Assembly (NCBI GenBank): GCA_050084985.1
Contig: JBITNC010000002.1
Span: 39,990,001-40,054,000 of the forward strand
Origin: Nageia nagi
Taxonomy: Eukaryota; Pinophyta
Length of the DNA stretch: 64,000 nt
Reading direction: 5' to 3'
Part shown: positions 33,361-45,990 of the stretch, piece after piece
Numbering within the stretch: the first letter of the stretch is position 1
How the letters are laid out: each line of letters starts with the position of its first letter
Notes under the pieces: model-generated
Told to the model about the DNA's origin: nothing
The model's input: only the letters and a program-made list of their open reading frames with translations
Databases searched by the model: none
Program-made: the position numbers and the translations under genes

Positions 33361-36300
33361 AGGTGTTGTAACGAATCTGTGCACCCCTTGATTTTGCTTT
33401 ATATCAAGTACAAAAAATCAACAATATTCAATGGTTTAGGTGAGGATGCTAACCCCCTCCATATAAAATAAATAAATGGTCTTATATTTATCCGATGATA
33501 TCCTTTGATCAAATCATTAGATCTTCAATATAGCACAATGTAGCTCCTCATAAGTATGAAGGATCATTGATAATTTTAATATAATTATCATAAAGTAAAA
33601 TGATGTTAATTCTTCAATAAAATTGATGTTTATGCATTAGATAAGGATTAGCAAATCTTAAACATTTAATACATAAAATAAAGTAGAAAATAACACAAAA
33701 TAACTAGAGGTATTCCTATAGAAGGAAATCATCTTAACTTGGGAACTCGTTGCAAACAAGGAATCACTTTTAAGCTCTAGGAAATAATCTTAAGATAAGA
33801 AAAGTAACAAATCAATCGAAATACTATTGTATTTAAATGTTGATTTATAGTCTCTCGTAGTAGAATTGTTACAAAATAAAATAGATTTTACATCATAGTG
33901 TGTATCAGAAATCAATATTTTTTTATCAAATTTTGCCTCACGACCTGATTCCATATATGTCGCTAAACGATATGACATAGATTGCATCAAAAATTATGTT
34001 ATAAATAGAGACACTTTATGTCAATAAAAGAGACACTTTGCAGTATTAAAAATAGAAACACTTTAAGAGTCAATGCAAGAAGTTGGTCCACTTCCAAAAA
34101 GTGAGTCTTTACCTAATTTTTAGGTTTGGTCACATTGATCTCAAAATTTGAAGCACTTAGACATGGAATCTTGAAGAGGTCATATTGGTAAAAATGTAGT
34201 GATTTGAGTCTTATTTTCAAATATATAATTTATCCCAATACCCAGATGATAAAAATTTATTTTTTATAGGCATGAATAAAAATCACTATTTAAAAAATAT
34301 TGTTTTAGGACCATACCATGCATGTGTGTGGTACACATAATTTGATTTAAACTAAAGTATTTTTTCAAATCCTTTTATGTAAAGATACCTAAAACATAGA
34401 AGCTTGTCTTAAATATTTTTTCGTAATGTTTTCATGAATTGTTTTTTGTTAATTTTTTATGGGTTGTATTTATGGTTTTAAAAAATGCTTGTGTCTGGCA
34501 TGCATAATTTGACCTAAAGTTATTATTTTTTCAAACTTCTTTTTTTAAATTTATAGATAATTGTCTAAAGGTTGTCCCCATATATTTTTTTTCCAAAAAT
34601 CCTAAAAAAAAGTTATTAAAAAATAAAAATTTATTTTTAAAATTTTCTAATTCATAAAACTTCCTATTTATGTGGACTCATCTTCTTGCACCCACCCTTG
34701 AGTTGGAATTTATATCAAAATTTCCATCATAAATAGAGATAATTTGAGTTAGAATTTACATTGGAAATAAAGGCACTTTACATTGGAATTTACATTATAA
34801 ATAGAGATAATTTACATCAAAATTTGCATCAGTAATAGAGGTACTTTAAGGCACATTTTAAGTCAACTATAAAGGCACTTTATGTCAAATTTCACATCAC
34901 ATGGTATCAATATTGGTGTCAAAAAGATAAATTTTATAAACAAAATATGTTTGAGTTGATATGGTTGGACTAGTATTATTGTTTATTGCATTTGGTGAAA
35001 TAGTGTTAGAAATTCACTTTTAAAGAGTCTTTGATTTATGTATAAATCTTGTTTCAAATCTCATAATTTGGTGCATGATTTGAGTATGATGGGAATGGTG
35101 AATTGATTTGGTTGCACTATTGGTGTTGTTTGTTGCATTTGGTAAAACAATTTCAAATGCTATCTAGGAATCCATCTTTGGTAGCTTGAAACTATCATAT
35201 TCCATGAGAAAATATCTCATTCATTCATATAATCAAAAAACTCCATGGATAACTGCCAAACTTTTGTAGTTGACATACATGTGGATAAGTTTGTCTTATA
35301 GAAAAATATGCATGTACAAGTCAAGTTTAAGTCTAATATGATTGATGAGTGAAGTAGCTTTCCCTCTGGAAGGGAATTGTTGGTGATTATAGGAGTAGAG
35401 AGTAGGGTGTATCTATTTTTGTAGTAAGAAAATATGCATTGCATCCTTCAATAACATGTAATTCATTTATTAGGGGTTTGATCGATGGTTGAGATGACAA
35501 TCTATGTGGATTGTCCATGTCCATCTTTTTCTTTTGTTAGTTATTTTTGATGCAGAATTTACATTAGAATTTTAGTCAAAAATAGTGTTAGAAATAGAGT
35601 CAAAATAGAGTTAGAAATAGATTAAAAAATAATGTTAGAAAAAGAGTTAGAAATAGCATTAGAAACTTTAAAAAAATTTAAAAAACAAATTCACACCATC
35701 CTGATGCAATATACCATAAGTATCTTTAGGAATATTATTTTTCAAGGTCTAACATGTAACTTAATGCAAAATTGGATTTATGTAGTAGTGAATGATAAAG
35801 CTTTAAGAAATAATCTTAAGACAATAGACTACCTTGGACATCAATCTATTTCCATCTCCCATGATAGAATAAAATAACCTTGAATTCATGGGGATTGGGA
35901 TTAATAATATCTTAACTAAGGAAAGAGGTTAAGCCTATAAAAAATAACACCTAACCTTGATATTAGGGTTTATTAGATCCTTAATCCTTTTTTTTCTTAT
36001 ATAATTATCATGGATAATTAATGATCAATTATTTACTTGTTAGAAATTCACAATTTTTGTAGAGATAATAGAGTGTGAAGTGCAGAACTATTACTTACTA
36101 TAAATGGAGTAATAAAATCTAATCTATTAATGTGATGATCATACCCATTTAAAGTGGGAAGATACCAATGTTTTTCTTTTGTGAGTGAAAATTCAAGATG
36201 ATATCCCACATCTATCAAATTTGAAGTTAAGGCCTCATGATCCAATCTCATGATTTTATTTATAGGTGAGCATATTGCTTCTAGTTTTATAGCCTAGTTG
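33360..36300 (+). repeat. dispersed repeat X, copy 1 (with 1.9-kb insertion)
   Basis: 33360-33880 matches 62880-63410, and 35790-36300 matches 63410-63985, in the same orientation. Shared landmarks are GAGGATGCTAACCCCC, AAATACTATTGTAT and CTACCTTGGACATCAA-like sequence. Between the two matching parts copy 1 has about 1.9 kb (33890-35790) absent from copy 2, so an insertion in copy 1 (or a deletion in copy 2) occurred. The nature of X is unknown. Confidence 0.7.
34935..35444 (-). pseudogene. PPR gene fragment (minus strand) inside repeat X insertion
   Basis: The minus strand shows NSLPEGKLLHSSII, a hallmark of plant PLS-class pentatricopeptide repeat proteins (normally NKALPEGKLVHAHI-like). 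Frameshifted PPR-like pieces follow, with CATGGAATATGA coding for a SWNM-type motif end. The nucleotide sequence is related, in inverted orientation, to 43600-44180 inside the CACTA-like element. PPR proteins bind organellar RNA; this is only a decayed fragment. It sits in the segment absent from repeat copy 2, so it probably arrived with a mobile element. Confidence 0.65.
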
Positions 36301-38955
36301 CATGTGCTATGATTGATTTGATAATATTACACCATGATTAGTTGGATCTATATCATCATTTCCTATGGATCCTTGCTTCTTGAACTATTATGATCATGAT
36401 ACTTTGATGATCACTATGGTTTACAACCATGAGGGTTGGTAATTGTGAAATATTGTAACCACCAATTCTCTAAGAATCTTACTTACCGAGGTAATAGTTC
36501 ATCTAGTTTATCATCGAAAGGAAGTTACAAGGTCACCATATATTTTTATTCATAAATGAATATTTATATAAGTGCAGAGTGGGGTTACCATTTTGCATTA
36601 TTTATTTAGTTTCATTGAGCTTGTATCAATGTCAGTCCTTAGTCCTTAGTTCTGTATCATGTTTTTTAAATATCTATTAAATTTTCAATGAATTAAAAAT
36701 CCATTAAATTATTGTTAAAGATCCATTATCATTAGTAATAAATCTTTATCCTCATTATCAACATCCTAATTAATGTTCACCATTTCTTAGTTATTATGTC
36801 TTAAATGTTTAGATTGCTAAATCAACATAAATTCTTTATCCTTCTTTAAAAGAGAGGTATGTTTGATATAATCAAAAAATGAATCATGCTTAGGTATGTC
36901 TTGACTTACTTTATACAGCAAGTTAAGGATCCAAAATCTACATCTAATATTGGTTAGTATTTATCTAAAATTATTAGAAAATAAATTAACAAAGAAAAAT
37001 AAAGTTAACTAAAAGGACTTTACAATAGTGGTTTAACACAACCATTGATAGGGTATATGAAATATTTCACAAGATATTTTAAAAAGATAATGAAGTCAAA
37101 TGTGTAAACCACAATAAGAGTAGTATGATTATTAAGAGTATAATGTCAAGCACTTCTTCAAATAATGAGCACCTATGAATATTGCAAAGGAATGATGATA
37201 TCAATATGAAAGGGAACTATGAATCAAAGCCCTTCTCTTTGTTTTACAGCTTGTATCTATCATTTAAGTAATTTGATATTTCATTTTCTTTTAGTCATTT
37301 TCTATTTATGTTGAAATTTGTTCTACTATTGGCTATGTCATCTTTTCCAAAAGATAATCCTTCTCAACTTTGTAATAGATATCCTACTTTTTAGATTAAA
37401 GGATATTCCCTTGTATGTAAAAGTATGCTCCCAAAGGAAGATTATTTATATCCCTTATTTATTTTCTTTCACCTTAATATTTGATTTTTCATTACCATTG
37501 GGAATCTAGCTTAATTATGTTAAATCCTTAGAATAAGAAACACATGACCCATCTTATGATTTTTCATCTTTTCTCAAGCTCAAACTAATGATTGATTCCT
37601 CTTACTATCAATTGGTATGTTCAGGTTCATCTAAAGGGTTACAAGATAATTTTATCTCCTTGTTGAAGTATTAAAACTCATAAAACTAAATCATTAACTA
37701 ATTCATATGGTACTTTATCTTGAAGAGATATATTTGTCTTTGTTCTTTGTCAACCTTTATGCATGTCTGAGTGGCATAGTTTTCATCTACCTCATCAAAG
37801 AGAAGAGTGCCTTCAAAATATTATAGGTAGGGGAAACCAAATAGATTTTTTCTTATATATTCTAATTATTTTCATATGGCTAAATGAGGTTCCTTTGAAT
37901 GTAGGCAAAACTTCTCTTTCTCCTTCTTAAAAGAATTCAACACTCTTGTATTTTTATCACCGGGTATTAGTTCTACAAGGGAATCCTTGAAAATAATTGA
38001 GCATGCAAGCTCATTACTATATGGTTGGAGGTTGGTTGGAGGTTCTTCATACATATCAATCTCTTCCTCCCCTTACTTAGAATTGTGTAATTGGACTTTA
38101 TGTCTACTTCATTGAATAGTTCAAGTCCTCTAAAAATGATTGGATCCACATCCTCATCACCATAGATTTTATGCATGTTTAAATACTTTACCTCTTCTTC
38201 TAATTTTGATATCCTAAACTCAAATCATGATACAAAAATTAATAAAATATTCTAAACTATTTGTAAAGAATCAATATTGTAATTACTTTCTCAAGATGTC
38301 ATTTGGTAGGTTCCATATCTTTGAAGGAAAATGGAATCTATGTCCAACCAATTGTATACCATTGGATAGATCATAAAACCAATCATATGCATATTACTCT
38401 AGGGTTTGAATATGATAACATATTCATATTTTATTCACAACCTCTTATAAATTACCTTAAAAGACTCAAAGTCTCTTCAACAAATTCAAAATTGTTACTT
38501 GAGAATCTAGAGAGGAACTCTTTAATATTTTTAAGAATAGCATGAGATGGGCCTATGATATTATAGAATTAATCAAGTAGCCTATATTTGGGAAGAATGA
38601 AACTATAATTATAGGTAGATAAATTATATTATAAAGAAAATAACTTAAAACTTTAGGATTATATATAATAGATTAAATATTTCAAGTTATTAGAGATAGG
38701 AATTATTTTTCTAGAAATATGTCTTGTAGATTTTTTTTCCAATGGAGTTACCAAGTTCTAAAAATATCTAATGATTTTACAATTTTATAGGTCCTTCAAC
38801 AAATTTGCTTTTATAAGAGAGTCAAAATCATCCAATATTTTCATTGTGAGGACTTTTGTTGATATTTTTTCAAATTTTCTTCCAAAATATTTCATACCTA
38901 AGTTCCACACATAAAAGTCATTAGTATTCATAAAAATACAAAAAATAAGATCATC
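36300..38955. other. AT-rich spacer with short unrecognised minus-strand frames
   Basis: Two overlapping minus-strand frames (37872-38054 and 37973-38176) together read like pieces of one frameshifted protein, with EDVDPIIFRGLELFNEVDI and NELACSIIFKDSLVELIPGD. They may be retroelement polyprotein scraps outside the gypsy relic. I could not assign them. Nothing else is recognisable. Confidence 0.35.
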
Positions 38956-40837
38956 CTATCATCATCTTTGAATTATTATAACAAGTGTGATTAAAGTTCA
39001 CCCAATATAGAATCTAGAGTGATGAAAGCATCCTTAAGATAAGAGTAGATATTTCTTAAGATAGGTTTAAAAATGATCTTTGTAGTCTTAATGATGATTC
39101 TTGATTCTTAATATCTTTCTTTGATATATAAAACTTACAAAATAAAATGTTAGTAGGGGAAACCTTAAACTATAAGTCCTTAGGACACTAAGACACATAA
39201 ATCAAGTAAAACCTAGCTCAAGTATATGTAGGTCCTCTTAACCTTATTTAATAGGTTGATAGAAATGGAAAGAATTCCTATATGCATTGATTGGTATGCT
39301 AATGCTTATATGATATGCTATATGACTTGAGAATATTATTATATGTTATAAATATTCATGTTAATGCTCAAATTATGATAAATATTGAAAAAGATTAATC
39401 TGTAATCACCTGATGCTTATAGCATACTCAAATCCTCACTTACAAATTCGAACAAAAAATATTCACAATAATGAGACTTATAAAATTACATATAAATTCA
39501 AAATTGCACAATGTAAAACTACAAATTAATAAGCTCAATCACACACAAAAAGATCAACACAATTATTTACTCTAGTTCACCTAATGTGGGCTAATCTTGC
39601 ATGGAATTGGAGCCTTCTCTTCTCATTTTCTATGGATATTATAATATCATATGCATATAGAGAAATACCATCAAAATAATGGAAATACCATCTCCTTAAA
39701 CACTATTGTAATATCCTACGGCAAGAAGAATAACTCCATAACTACAAAAATTCTAGAATGACTCTTGGTCTTCCTTCAAATCTTTACAATCCCCAAAACT
39801 CTCTAAGCTAATATTGATGAATCAAGATACTAGTACATCTTTAAATGGGCTTGAAAATATCTCTAATATTTTAGTTAATGATCTTGAATTGCTCAAATGC
39901 TTGAACTATCGATGCCCCTTCAACTTCTACTACTGACTCATCAAAATGAAGGTTATTAACATCTTAAAAATAATAGACTTAGGTTGTTAATGGCATGGTT
40001 TTTATCACCAATCACCTCCATATTTTAGTCTTTGATCAATATCCAAGCACAAATACCTCTAGAATGAGTTAACATGATCCAATTCGAATCAAAGCTGATG
40101 CTAAGTAATGATTTATACTAAATGATATCAAGATAATCAATAAAGTCATCAAAATATTCTTTATGGATAAATAATAATACCCACAAAGCTAAACAACAAA
40201 GATAATGCTAAATGAAGCTATATCTTATTATGGTTATTCTCAATTATGAAAAATATACTAAGCTACATGAAACCATAGGATGAATTATCCTAATGCATTC
40301 TACATGCACACAAATATGCAAATAACAAAATTATGCTATAGAAAGATACAAAAGCTCTTAGAATTATCCAAGTAAGTTCCAAATTATACCTATGACTTTC
40401 AATCCAATGAAAGATAAGCATACATGGTACAATAATATGATAAAATGTATAATTATACCTTAGTCCATTATGATATAAGGTGAGATCACAATGTTGGAGT
40501 GTTGTGATGGAGGGTTTATTCGAAACCCTAAGAAATAGCTTAAATATGTTGATCAATACTCATGTTAGAATGTTAGAGTGCTCAAAGAATAATTAGAATA
40601 TTATAATAAAAATGAATTGATTAGATCAAGTAGTTTGAAGTAAGCTTTTATAGAAATCTATTTTTCTAGTCGCAAGGCTGATTGGTCGATTTGCAAGATG
40701 AATAAGTCGATTACCCAATCGATCAATTGACTATATTATTGACTATTTTGACCAAATTAACTTTTTTTTACTCATGTTTATGATTTATACTCAAATGTTT
40801 ATAAATGCAAATTTTATGTAATTTTAGGGTATCTACA
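38956..40837 (-). repeat. candidate 3' LTR of the gypsy relic
   Basis: It matches 61590-62781 in blocks: GTTCACCCAA-containing start, AAAATGTTAGTAGGGGAAACC, ATGCTAATGCTTATATGA and TTGACCAAATTAACTT. The minus strand starts TGTAGATACCC. About 0.65 kb (39390-40085) is missing from the right copy. Divergence is high, so the element is old. Confidence 0.6.
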
Positions 40838-40853
40838 GTTGCCCCTTTTTGAG
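40838..40853 (-). other. polypurine tract of the gypsy relic
   Basis: Read on the minus strand, AAAAAGGGGCAAC directly precedes TGTAGATACCC. This purine run next to an LTR start is the expected site for plus-strand priming. Confidence 0.55.
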
Positions 40854-40859
40854 TTGAGT

Positions 40860-42758
40860 TTTGCAACATGCAAGACTTGCACAAAAATCAAAGGGAAATT
40901 ATTATGATAATTATTTATAATATTTTATATGCTTTGATTTTTGATAAATGATCAATTATGTTTTTATTGAAAAATATGGTGTATGTTTTAGGTATGCAAA
41001 CCTACCAAATATTTTGAAATAAGCAAAAAATTCCAAAACATAAATTAATGTAATATGTTCCAGTTTATGGAAACATGTGTGATGACTTTAAAACAAATTA
41101 AAGCTCAATAATGTGATTATGCTATACTAATGTTGTACCAGTTCATGGCAAGTAAAGAAAATAAATGATAATCCATTTTGTACTAGTTTATGGCAAATAA
41201 AGAGGAAAATGATAAAACTAATTTTACACTAGTTTATGGTAAGCAAGGAGGAAAATGATAACTTTGCTCCAATTTAGAGAAGACAATGATAATGTTAATG
41301 ATATGATCATAAGTGATAATGATAGTTGTTCCCCATGTTAAGTGGAAAGTAAAGAATTATGTTCAATGATAATGCCTTAAGATAATGATGTATGATGTGT
41401 TGCCAATATGCTAGGATGTGATGTTATTGATCTTGATTTGAGATAGTTGATATCTTGCCCCTCAAACCATGGTTTGATGGGTGAACAAAAAGTGAATTAA
41501 ACAAAATATTCATTAACAATTGATAAAGATAATTGATCATGATAAATATATTATTTTATAAATGATCAAAGTGATTTTTGCATGATATCCTAAATATGCT
41601 TTGCTTGATTTGATCATATTACATGATATATGATAAATTTGATCAAAGATATGATATGTGACAAATGATCTTATTTTATATGACTTGATTTTTGATCATG
41701 ATTACAATATTGATAAGATATATGGTCAAGATATTTGATATAGAATTATATACTAAGGAAATCCAACCATCCTAAAGTCATCACTATTTGTTCCATAAGA
41801 TTATGTTTCCCTCAAAAACTATGATAGTCAACAATTTATTATCAACCCTAAAGGATTGATTATAAGGTAACCCAATAATATGATTATGAACCAAGTAGTT
41901 GCATCCTCATTTGGAATGAGGCCTATGTGTAGTGATAATGATAATTATTCAAATGAACCTCAAACATATACATGTGTGATGATTTGATTTTGATGTTTTG
42001 ATGTAAGGCACACTTGATGAAAGTAATCAAAGATAATTATGATCCTAAAAGATATGATTTGATGATAAAAATGTACGATATTAGCTTTAAATTTTTAATA
42101 TTATTGATATGATATTATATGATACAATTATAAGATGATATGATATGATGTTTGATAAATGATGTGTTGTGACAAAGATATATTCCACATGATATGATAA
42201 AATGTTCAAAAGATTGTTTGATATTATCATTATGATATAGATAAGATGTATGGTCATGATATTTTTTGTAATATATAGAACAAATATATTCAACCATCCC
42301 AAATCCATCATCATTTATTCCATAAGACTATGTTTTCCTCAGAAACCATGATAGTCAACAATAAATGATAAACCCCAAGTAGTTGTATTCTCATTGGAAA
42401 TGAGGCCTATAGGTAATGATAATTACAATGGGTCAAATGAACCTCAAATATATGTGTCTATGATGATTTGATTTTTAAATTTTGATGTAATAAATGATTA
42501 ATAAAAAGCTCAAAGATATTGATTATGCTCAAAGATATATGATATAAGATGCTTGATTTTAATATTTTGATATTTTTGATGTAATGGTAAGACATGATGA
42601 TGATGTGACAAAGATACATGATATGATGATGTGATAACGATGTATGCCACAAAATGATATATATATATGTTGAATGATAATGATGATATGATAAATATGC
42701 ATACCACATGATGTGATAATGATGGCATGTTTTAAATGAATATATATAATGATAGGTG
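40860..42758. repeat. ATGATA-rich low-complexity region with about 0.5-kb tandem duplication
   Basis: The sequence is dominated by ATGATA/GATGAT words. Segment 41690-42005 recurs at about 42235-42485 with the same landmarks: CCAACCATCC, TTCCATAAGA, ATGATAGTCAACAAT, GAGGCCTAT and AAATGAACCTCAAA. The His/Ile-rich minus-strand frames here are products of the simple sequence, not genes. It lies where gypsy pol would be expected. Confidence 0.65.
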
Positions 42759-43049
42759 CACTACAACACAAATCCCATTTAGCATCATAGCGGGCATCAA
42801 ACTAGTCAAAAAATATGTCTTGATGTCATTAGAGTTAGTAGGTGTGAAAATGGTATCAAACATTGATTTTATGCAATATTTTTTATGTTTAGACATTATT
42901 TTTTATGCTATTTTTTACCTTATTTCCAATAGTATTTATGATACTATTAGCATCAAAAATAGTCTAAAAATTAAAAAAAGGTGGGATCACCCATAGATCA
43001 TAGACACGAATCATGATCTAACTATTGATTAAATTTTTTAATCAATAGT

Positions 43050-43538
43050 TGAAGGATTTGAACTAGATCTAAACAAATCCTTTAGGACCTTAGACTAGGA
43101 AACTCAAGTGTACACAAGATAACACAATCACTCAAGATAACACATCAATATAATGTGGTTCCTCCCTCCTTGGGAGTACATCCACAACTAGTTCTCTTAT
43201 TCTCAAATCTATGTCTCTCTTACAACTATTCTCTAGCTCTCTCCTACACAACCAAGTAGAGTAATCTTACTCAAAACTTAGATATGTTTACAAGAGGAGA
43301 GGCCCTCTATTTATAGGTTGAGAGCACCTCCCTAACCTTCCTTTAACCCAAGGGTAAGGTTAGGGTTACATTAAATGTATCACCAAACTTCAACCTACCA
43401 ACTAACTCCTTTGGTAAAGTCAAAGTCTACATATTAAAGAATTCTATTAATCACTTAAGGTATCTACATACCTTTAAGTGATTAATTGAATTTACAAGGA
43501 GTTTAGATATTCACAATATTTCATTACAAATTCTAACA
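43050..43538 (-). repeat. solo copia LTR nested in the CACTA-like element
   Basis: The minus strand begins TGTTAGAATTTGTAATGA and follows the LTR of element 4, including the CCTCCCTCCTTGGGAGTACATC segment in reverse. A target duplication ATAGT flanks it (43045-43049 and 43539-43543). No internal element sequence is present, so it is a product of LTR-LTR recombination. 489 bp. Confidence 0.92.
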
Positions 43539-43599
43539 ATAGTTAGATCAAATACTCTAACTCTTGGGCTGAAGCACACAATGCACTTTTTGCTTAGTA

Positions 43600-44180
43600 T
43601 AAATACCCTCACTCTCTACACTCTTCAACATGGCTTCAACTACTATAGTTCTACATCATCAATAATACCCTTCTACAAAGAAAGCTCATTCATTTACTCA
43701 TCAATCATGTTGAACTTAAATTTGACCCTTTCATGCATAAGTTTTTGCAACAAAGACTCATCTACATGTATGTCAAGTGTAGAAGTTTGATAGACACCCA
43801 TGAAGTTTTCCACTGTATGACTAAACAAGACATCTTCTCATGGAATATGAAATTTCAAGTTACCAAATATATGGCTTTCCTTGATATAAATTGATATAGT
43901 TTCACCAAATACAACAAACAATAGTAGTAGTCTAACAAAACCAATTCACCTTTCCCAATGTCCTTAAAGCATTCACCAAATTGGGAGATTTGCAACATGG
44001 TTTATACATAAATCAAATACTCTTTAAAATTGGATTTTCTTTCATCAAATGCAACAAATAATAGCACTATTTCAACTATATCAATTTGTCTTTCCCAACA
44101 TCCTCAAAGCATGAACCAAAGTGGGAGATTCACAACAAAGTTTGTACATATATCAAATACTCTTTAAAATCATATTTCAC
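43600..44180 (+). pseudogene. PPR gene fragment captured in the CACTA-like element
   Basis: At about 43745-43900 the plus strand reads LIYMYVKCRSLIDTHEVF, then TKQDIFSWNM, and from 43936 QNQFTFPNVLKAFTKLGDLQ. These are textbook PLS-class PPR motifs in correct order. Upstream in a shifted frame an STKKAHSF-like stretch fits the preceding motif. A diverged second copy of the QFTF-to-LYINQ segment follows (about 44060-44170), giving a tandem duplication of roughly 170 bp. Frameshifts and stops show it is not a gene. A related fragment in opposite orientation lies at 34935-35444. Confidence 0.8.
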
Positions 44181-44583
44181 ATACTACAATGATCGTAGGA
44201 TATATAGAAAATAATTAAATATTTTTTTTTCAAAATTCTATGTTATGATGCAATACTTGATGCCCAGTGACACCATACGTGATGGAAGTAATGGTAAGTG
44301 ATGTTATAATTGATACAAAATGTATTTTTTATGATGCTCATTATGATGAAATGTGATGCTATATGTGACATAATATGATGCTACATATGACACCATATCA
44401 TATTTTTGATGATGCTAAAAGTGAAACTAATCCTAAAATATATGTTAGCATCATATTTAGTAGTAGTATTTTAGAAAAAAAAATTAAAAAATACATTAGG
44501 CTCTGACACCCTCCCTGATGTTAAACCTAATTTGTGTTGTAGTGGTGATGATAATGATAGGTGATGATGATGTATAGACAATG

Positions 44584-45055
44584 TGTTAGAATTTGTAATG
44601 AAATATTGTGAATATCTAAACTCCTTGTAAGCTCAATTAATCACTTAAAGGATATGTAGATACCTTAAGGGATTAATTGAATTCTTTATTATGTGTGGAC
44701 TTTGACCTAACCATGGGGTTAGTTGGTAGGTTAAAGTTAGGTCACACATTTATTGTAACCCTAACCTTACCCTTGGGTTAAAGGAAGGTTAGGGAGGTGC
44801 TCTCAAGCTATAAATAGAGGGCCTCTCCTCTTGTAACATATCTAAGTTTTGGAGTAACATTACTCTACTAGTTTGTGTAGGAGAGAGGAAGAGAATAGTT
44901 GTAAGAGGGGCATACTTGAGAATTGAGATACTAGTTGTGGATGTACTCCAAAGGAGGGAGGAACCACATTACACTTGTGTTATCTTGTGTGAATGTTGTG
45001 TGATTGAGCTTCCTAGTCTTGGACCTTGAGGATTAGAGTAGTGCTAATTCTCTCA
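44584..45055 (+). repeat. 5' LTR of copia element 4
   Basis: 472 bp, starts TGTTAGAATTTG, ends TCTCTCA. TATA-like TATAAATA at 44809-44816 is followed by a CT-rich region that probably includes the transcription start. Confidence 0.97.
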
Positions 45056-45057
45056 AT

Positions 45058-45070
45058 TGGTATCTAGAGC
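45058..45070 (+). other. primer binding site of copia element 4
   Basis: TGGTATCTAGAGC equals the initiator Met-tRNA complement TGGTATCAGAGC with one extra T. The insertion within the primer duplex might weaken priming in this copy. Confidence 0.8.
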
Positions 45071-45713
45071 TTGGTGTGGAAGCTCTTCTTCTACATCTTG
45101 GAGGTTCTTCATCCTTCTTCATTCCTTTGGTGTGGAAGCTCTTCTTCTACATTTTGGAGGTTCTTAATCCTTCTTCATTCCTCATCTTACACCCCATTGG
45201 TGAGGTAAAACTAAGAGAAGGTATAAATTTCCTCTTCATTTGGTTATCTTATGGATTATTGCATTAGATACTAACATATTTTGTGAGATATTGGAGCTTA
45301 TTTTTTGCAAAATATGATCAAAATGGCAATGCAAGCATTTTTTTATACTAACCTCTTATGTTAGTAGCATTTTTTTACAAAAATGCTTAATACATGATAT
45401 ACCTTTTAAAAGGATACTATGTAATGCAAATATTTTTTTACTAACATTTTGTTTGTTAGTAGCATTGATTAATAACTCTATTACAAGCATTGCCAAGGTG
45501 TAATATTTACATAATACTTTATTTCTTCTCTAAATTTTTTTTATTTTTGCAAAAAAAGTTTAATGCAAATAGAAGGAAATAATTTTTAGAGGAAATTTTT
45601 AAATTTTAAAGCAAATATGGGGATATTATTGATATTGTTGAAATAAAAAAATGGAGGACTTTATTTACAAAGTTTTTGTTTTTTTTTTGAAATATTTACA
45701 ATATTTTACATAT

Positions 45714-45744
45714 AAAAAAAAAAAAAAAAAATTCGGGGGGGGGG
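45714..45744 (+). repeat. A18 then G10 homopolymers at the left edge of the captured segment
   Basis: Eighteen A residues (45714-45731), three other bases and C, then ten G residues (45735-45744). The composition changes from very AT-rich element leader to mixed, less AT-rich sequence at this point. It may mark a junction made during reverse transcription, but run lengths can also be assembly error. Confidence 0.8.
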
Positions 45745-45990
45745 ACAAATTTGAAAGCAGTCTTCGCAACTGTAGCCATTGAGAAAGAAGGCAGCTCATC
45801 CCCATTAGTCTTTTTTAGAAGAGGAAGAAACCATAGCCAAATTAGTGCATATTTAGGCAAGAGTTTTCAAGATATCTCTGACATCAGATAGATAAATTAG
45901 AGGCCTACAGCTTTAGATTAAGGCTGACAGAAGTCCTCCATTGTTCATTCTTGGCATACAACAGAGGGTTTATGGTTCACAGCGGTAGCC

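Larger units (their letters stand above)
42759..44544 (+). mobile_element. CACTA-like non-autonomous DNA transposon carrying PPR sequence
   Basis: The left end CACTACAACACAAAT and the right end ATTTGTGTTGTAGTG are perfect 15-bp inverted termini. The 3-bp duplication GTG (42756-42758 and 44545-44547) fits the CACTA/En-Spm superfamily. Internal subterminal words such as ATGATGC and TGACACCAT recur near the right end. No transposase is visible. It holds a solo LTR and PPR-derived sequence; without the LTR and its duplication it is about 1.29 kb. Confidence 0.88.

Noticed and set aside
42087-42771. Several overlapping minus-strand open frames rich in His and Ile
   Set aside because: They are translations of ATGATA-type simple sequence in three overlapping frames, with no domain pattern.
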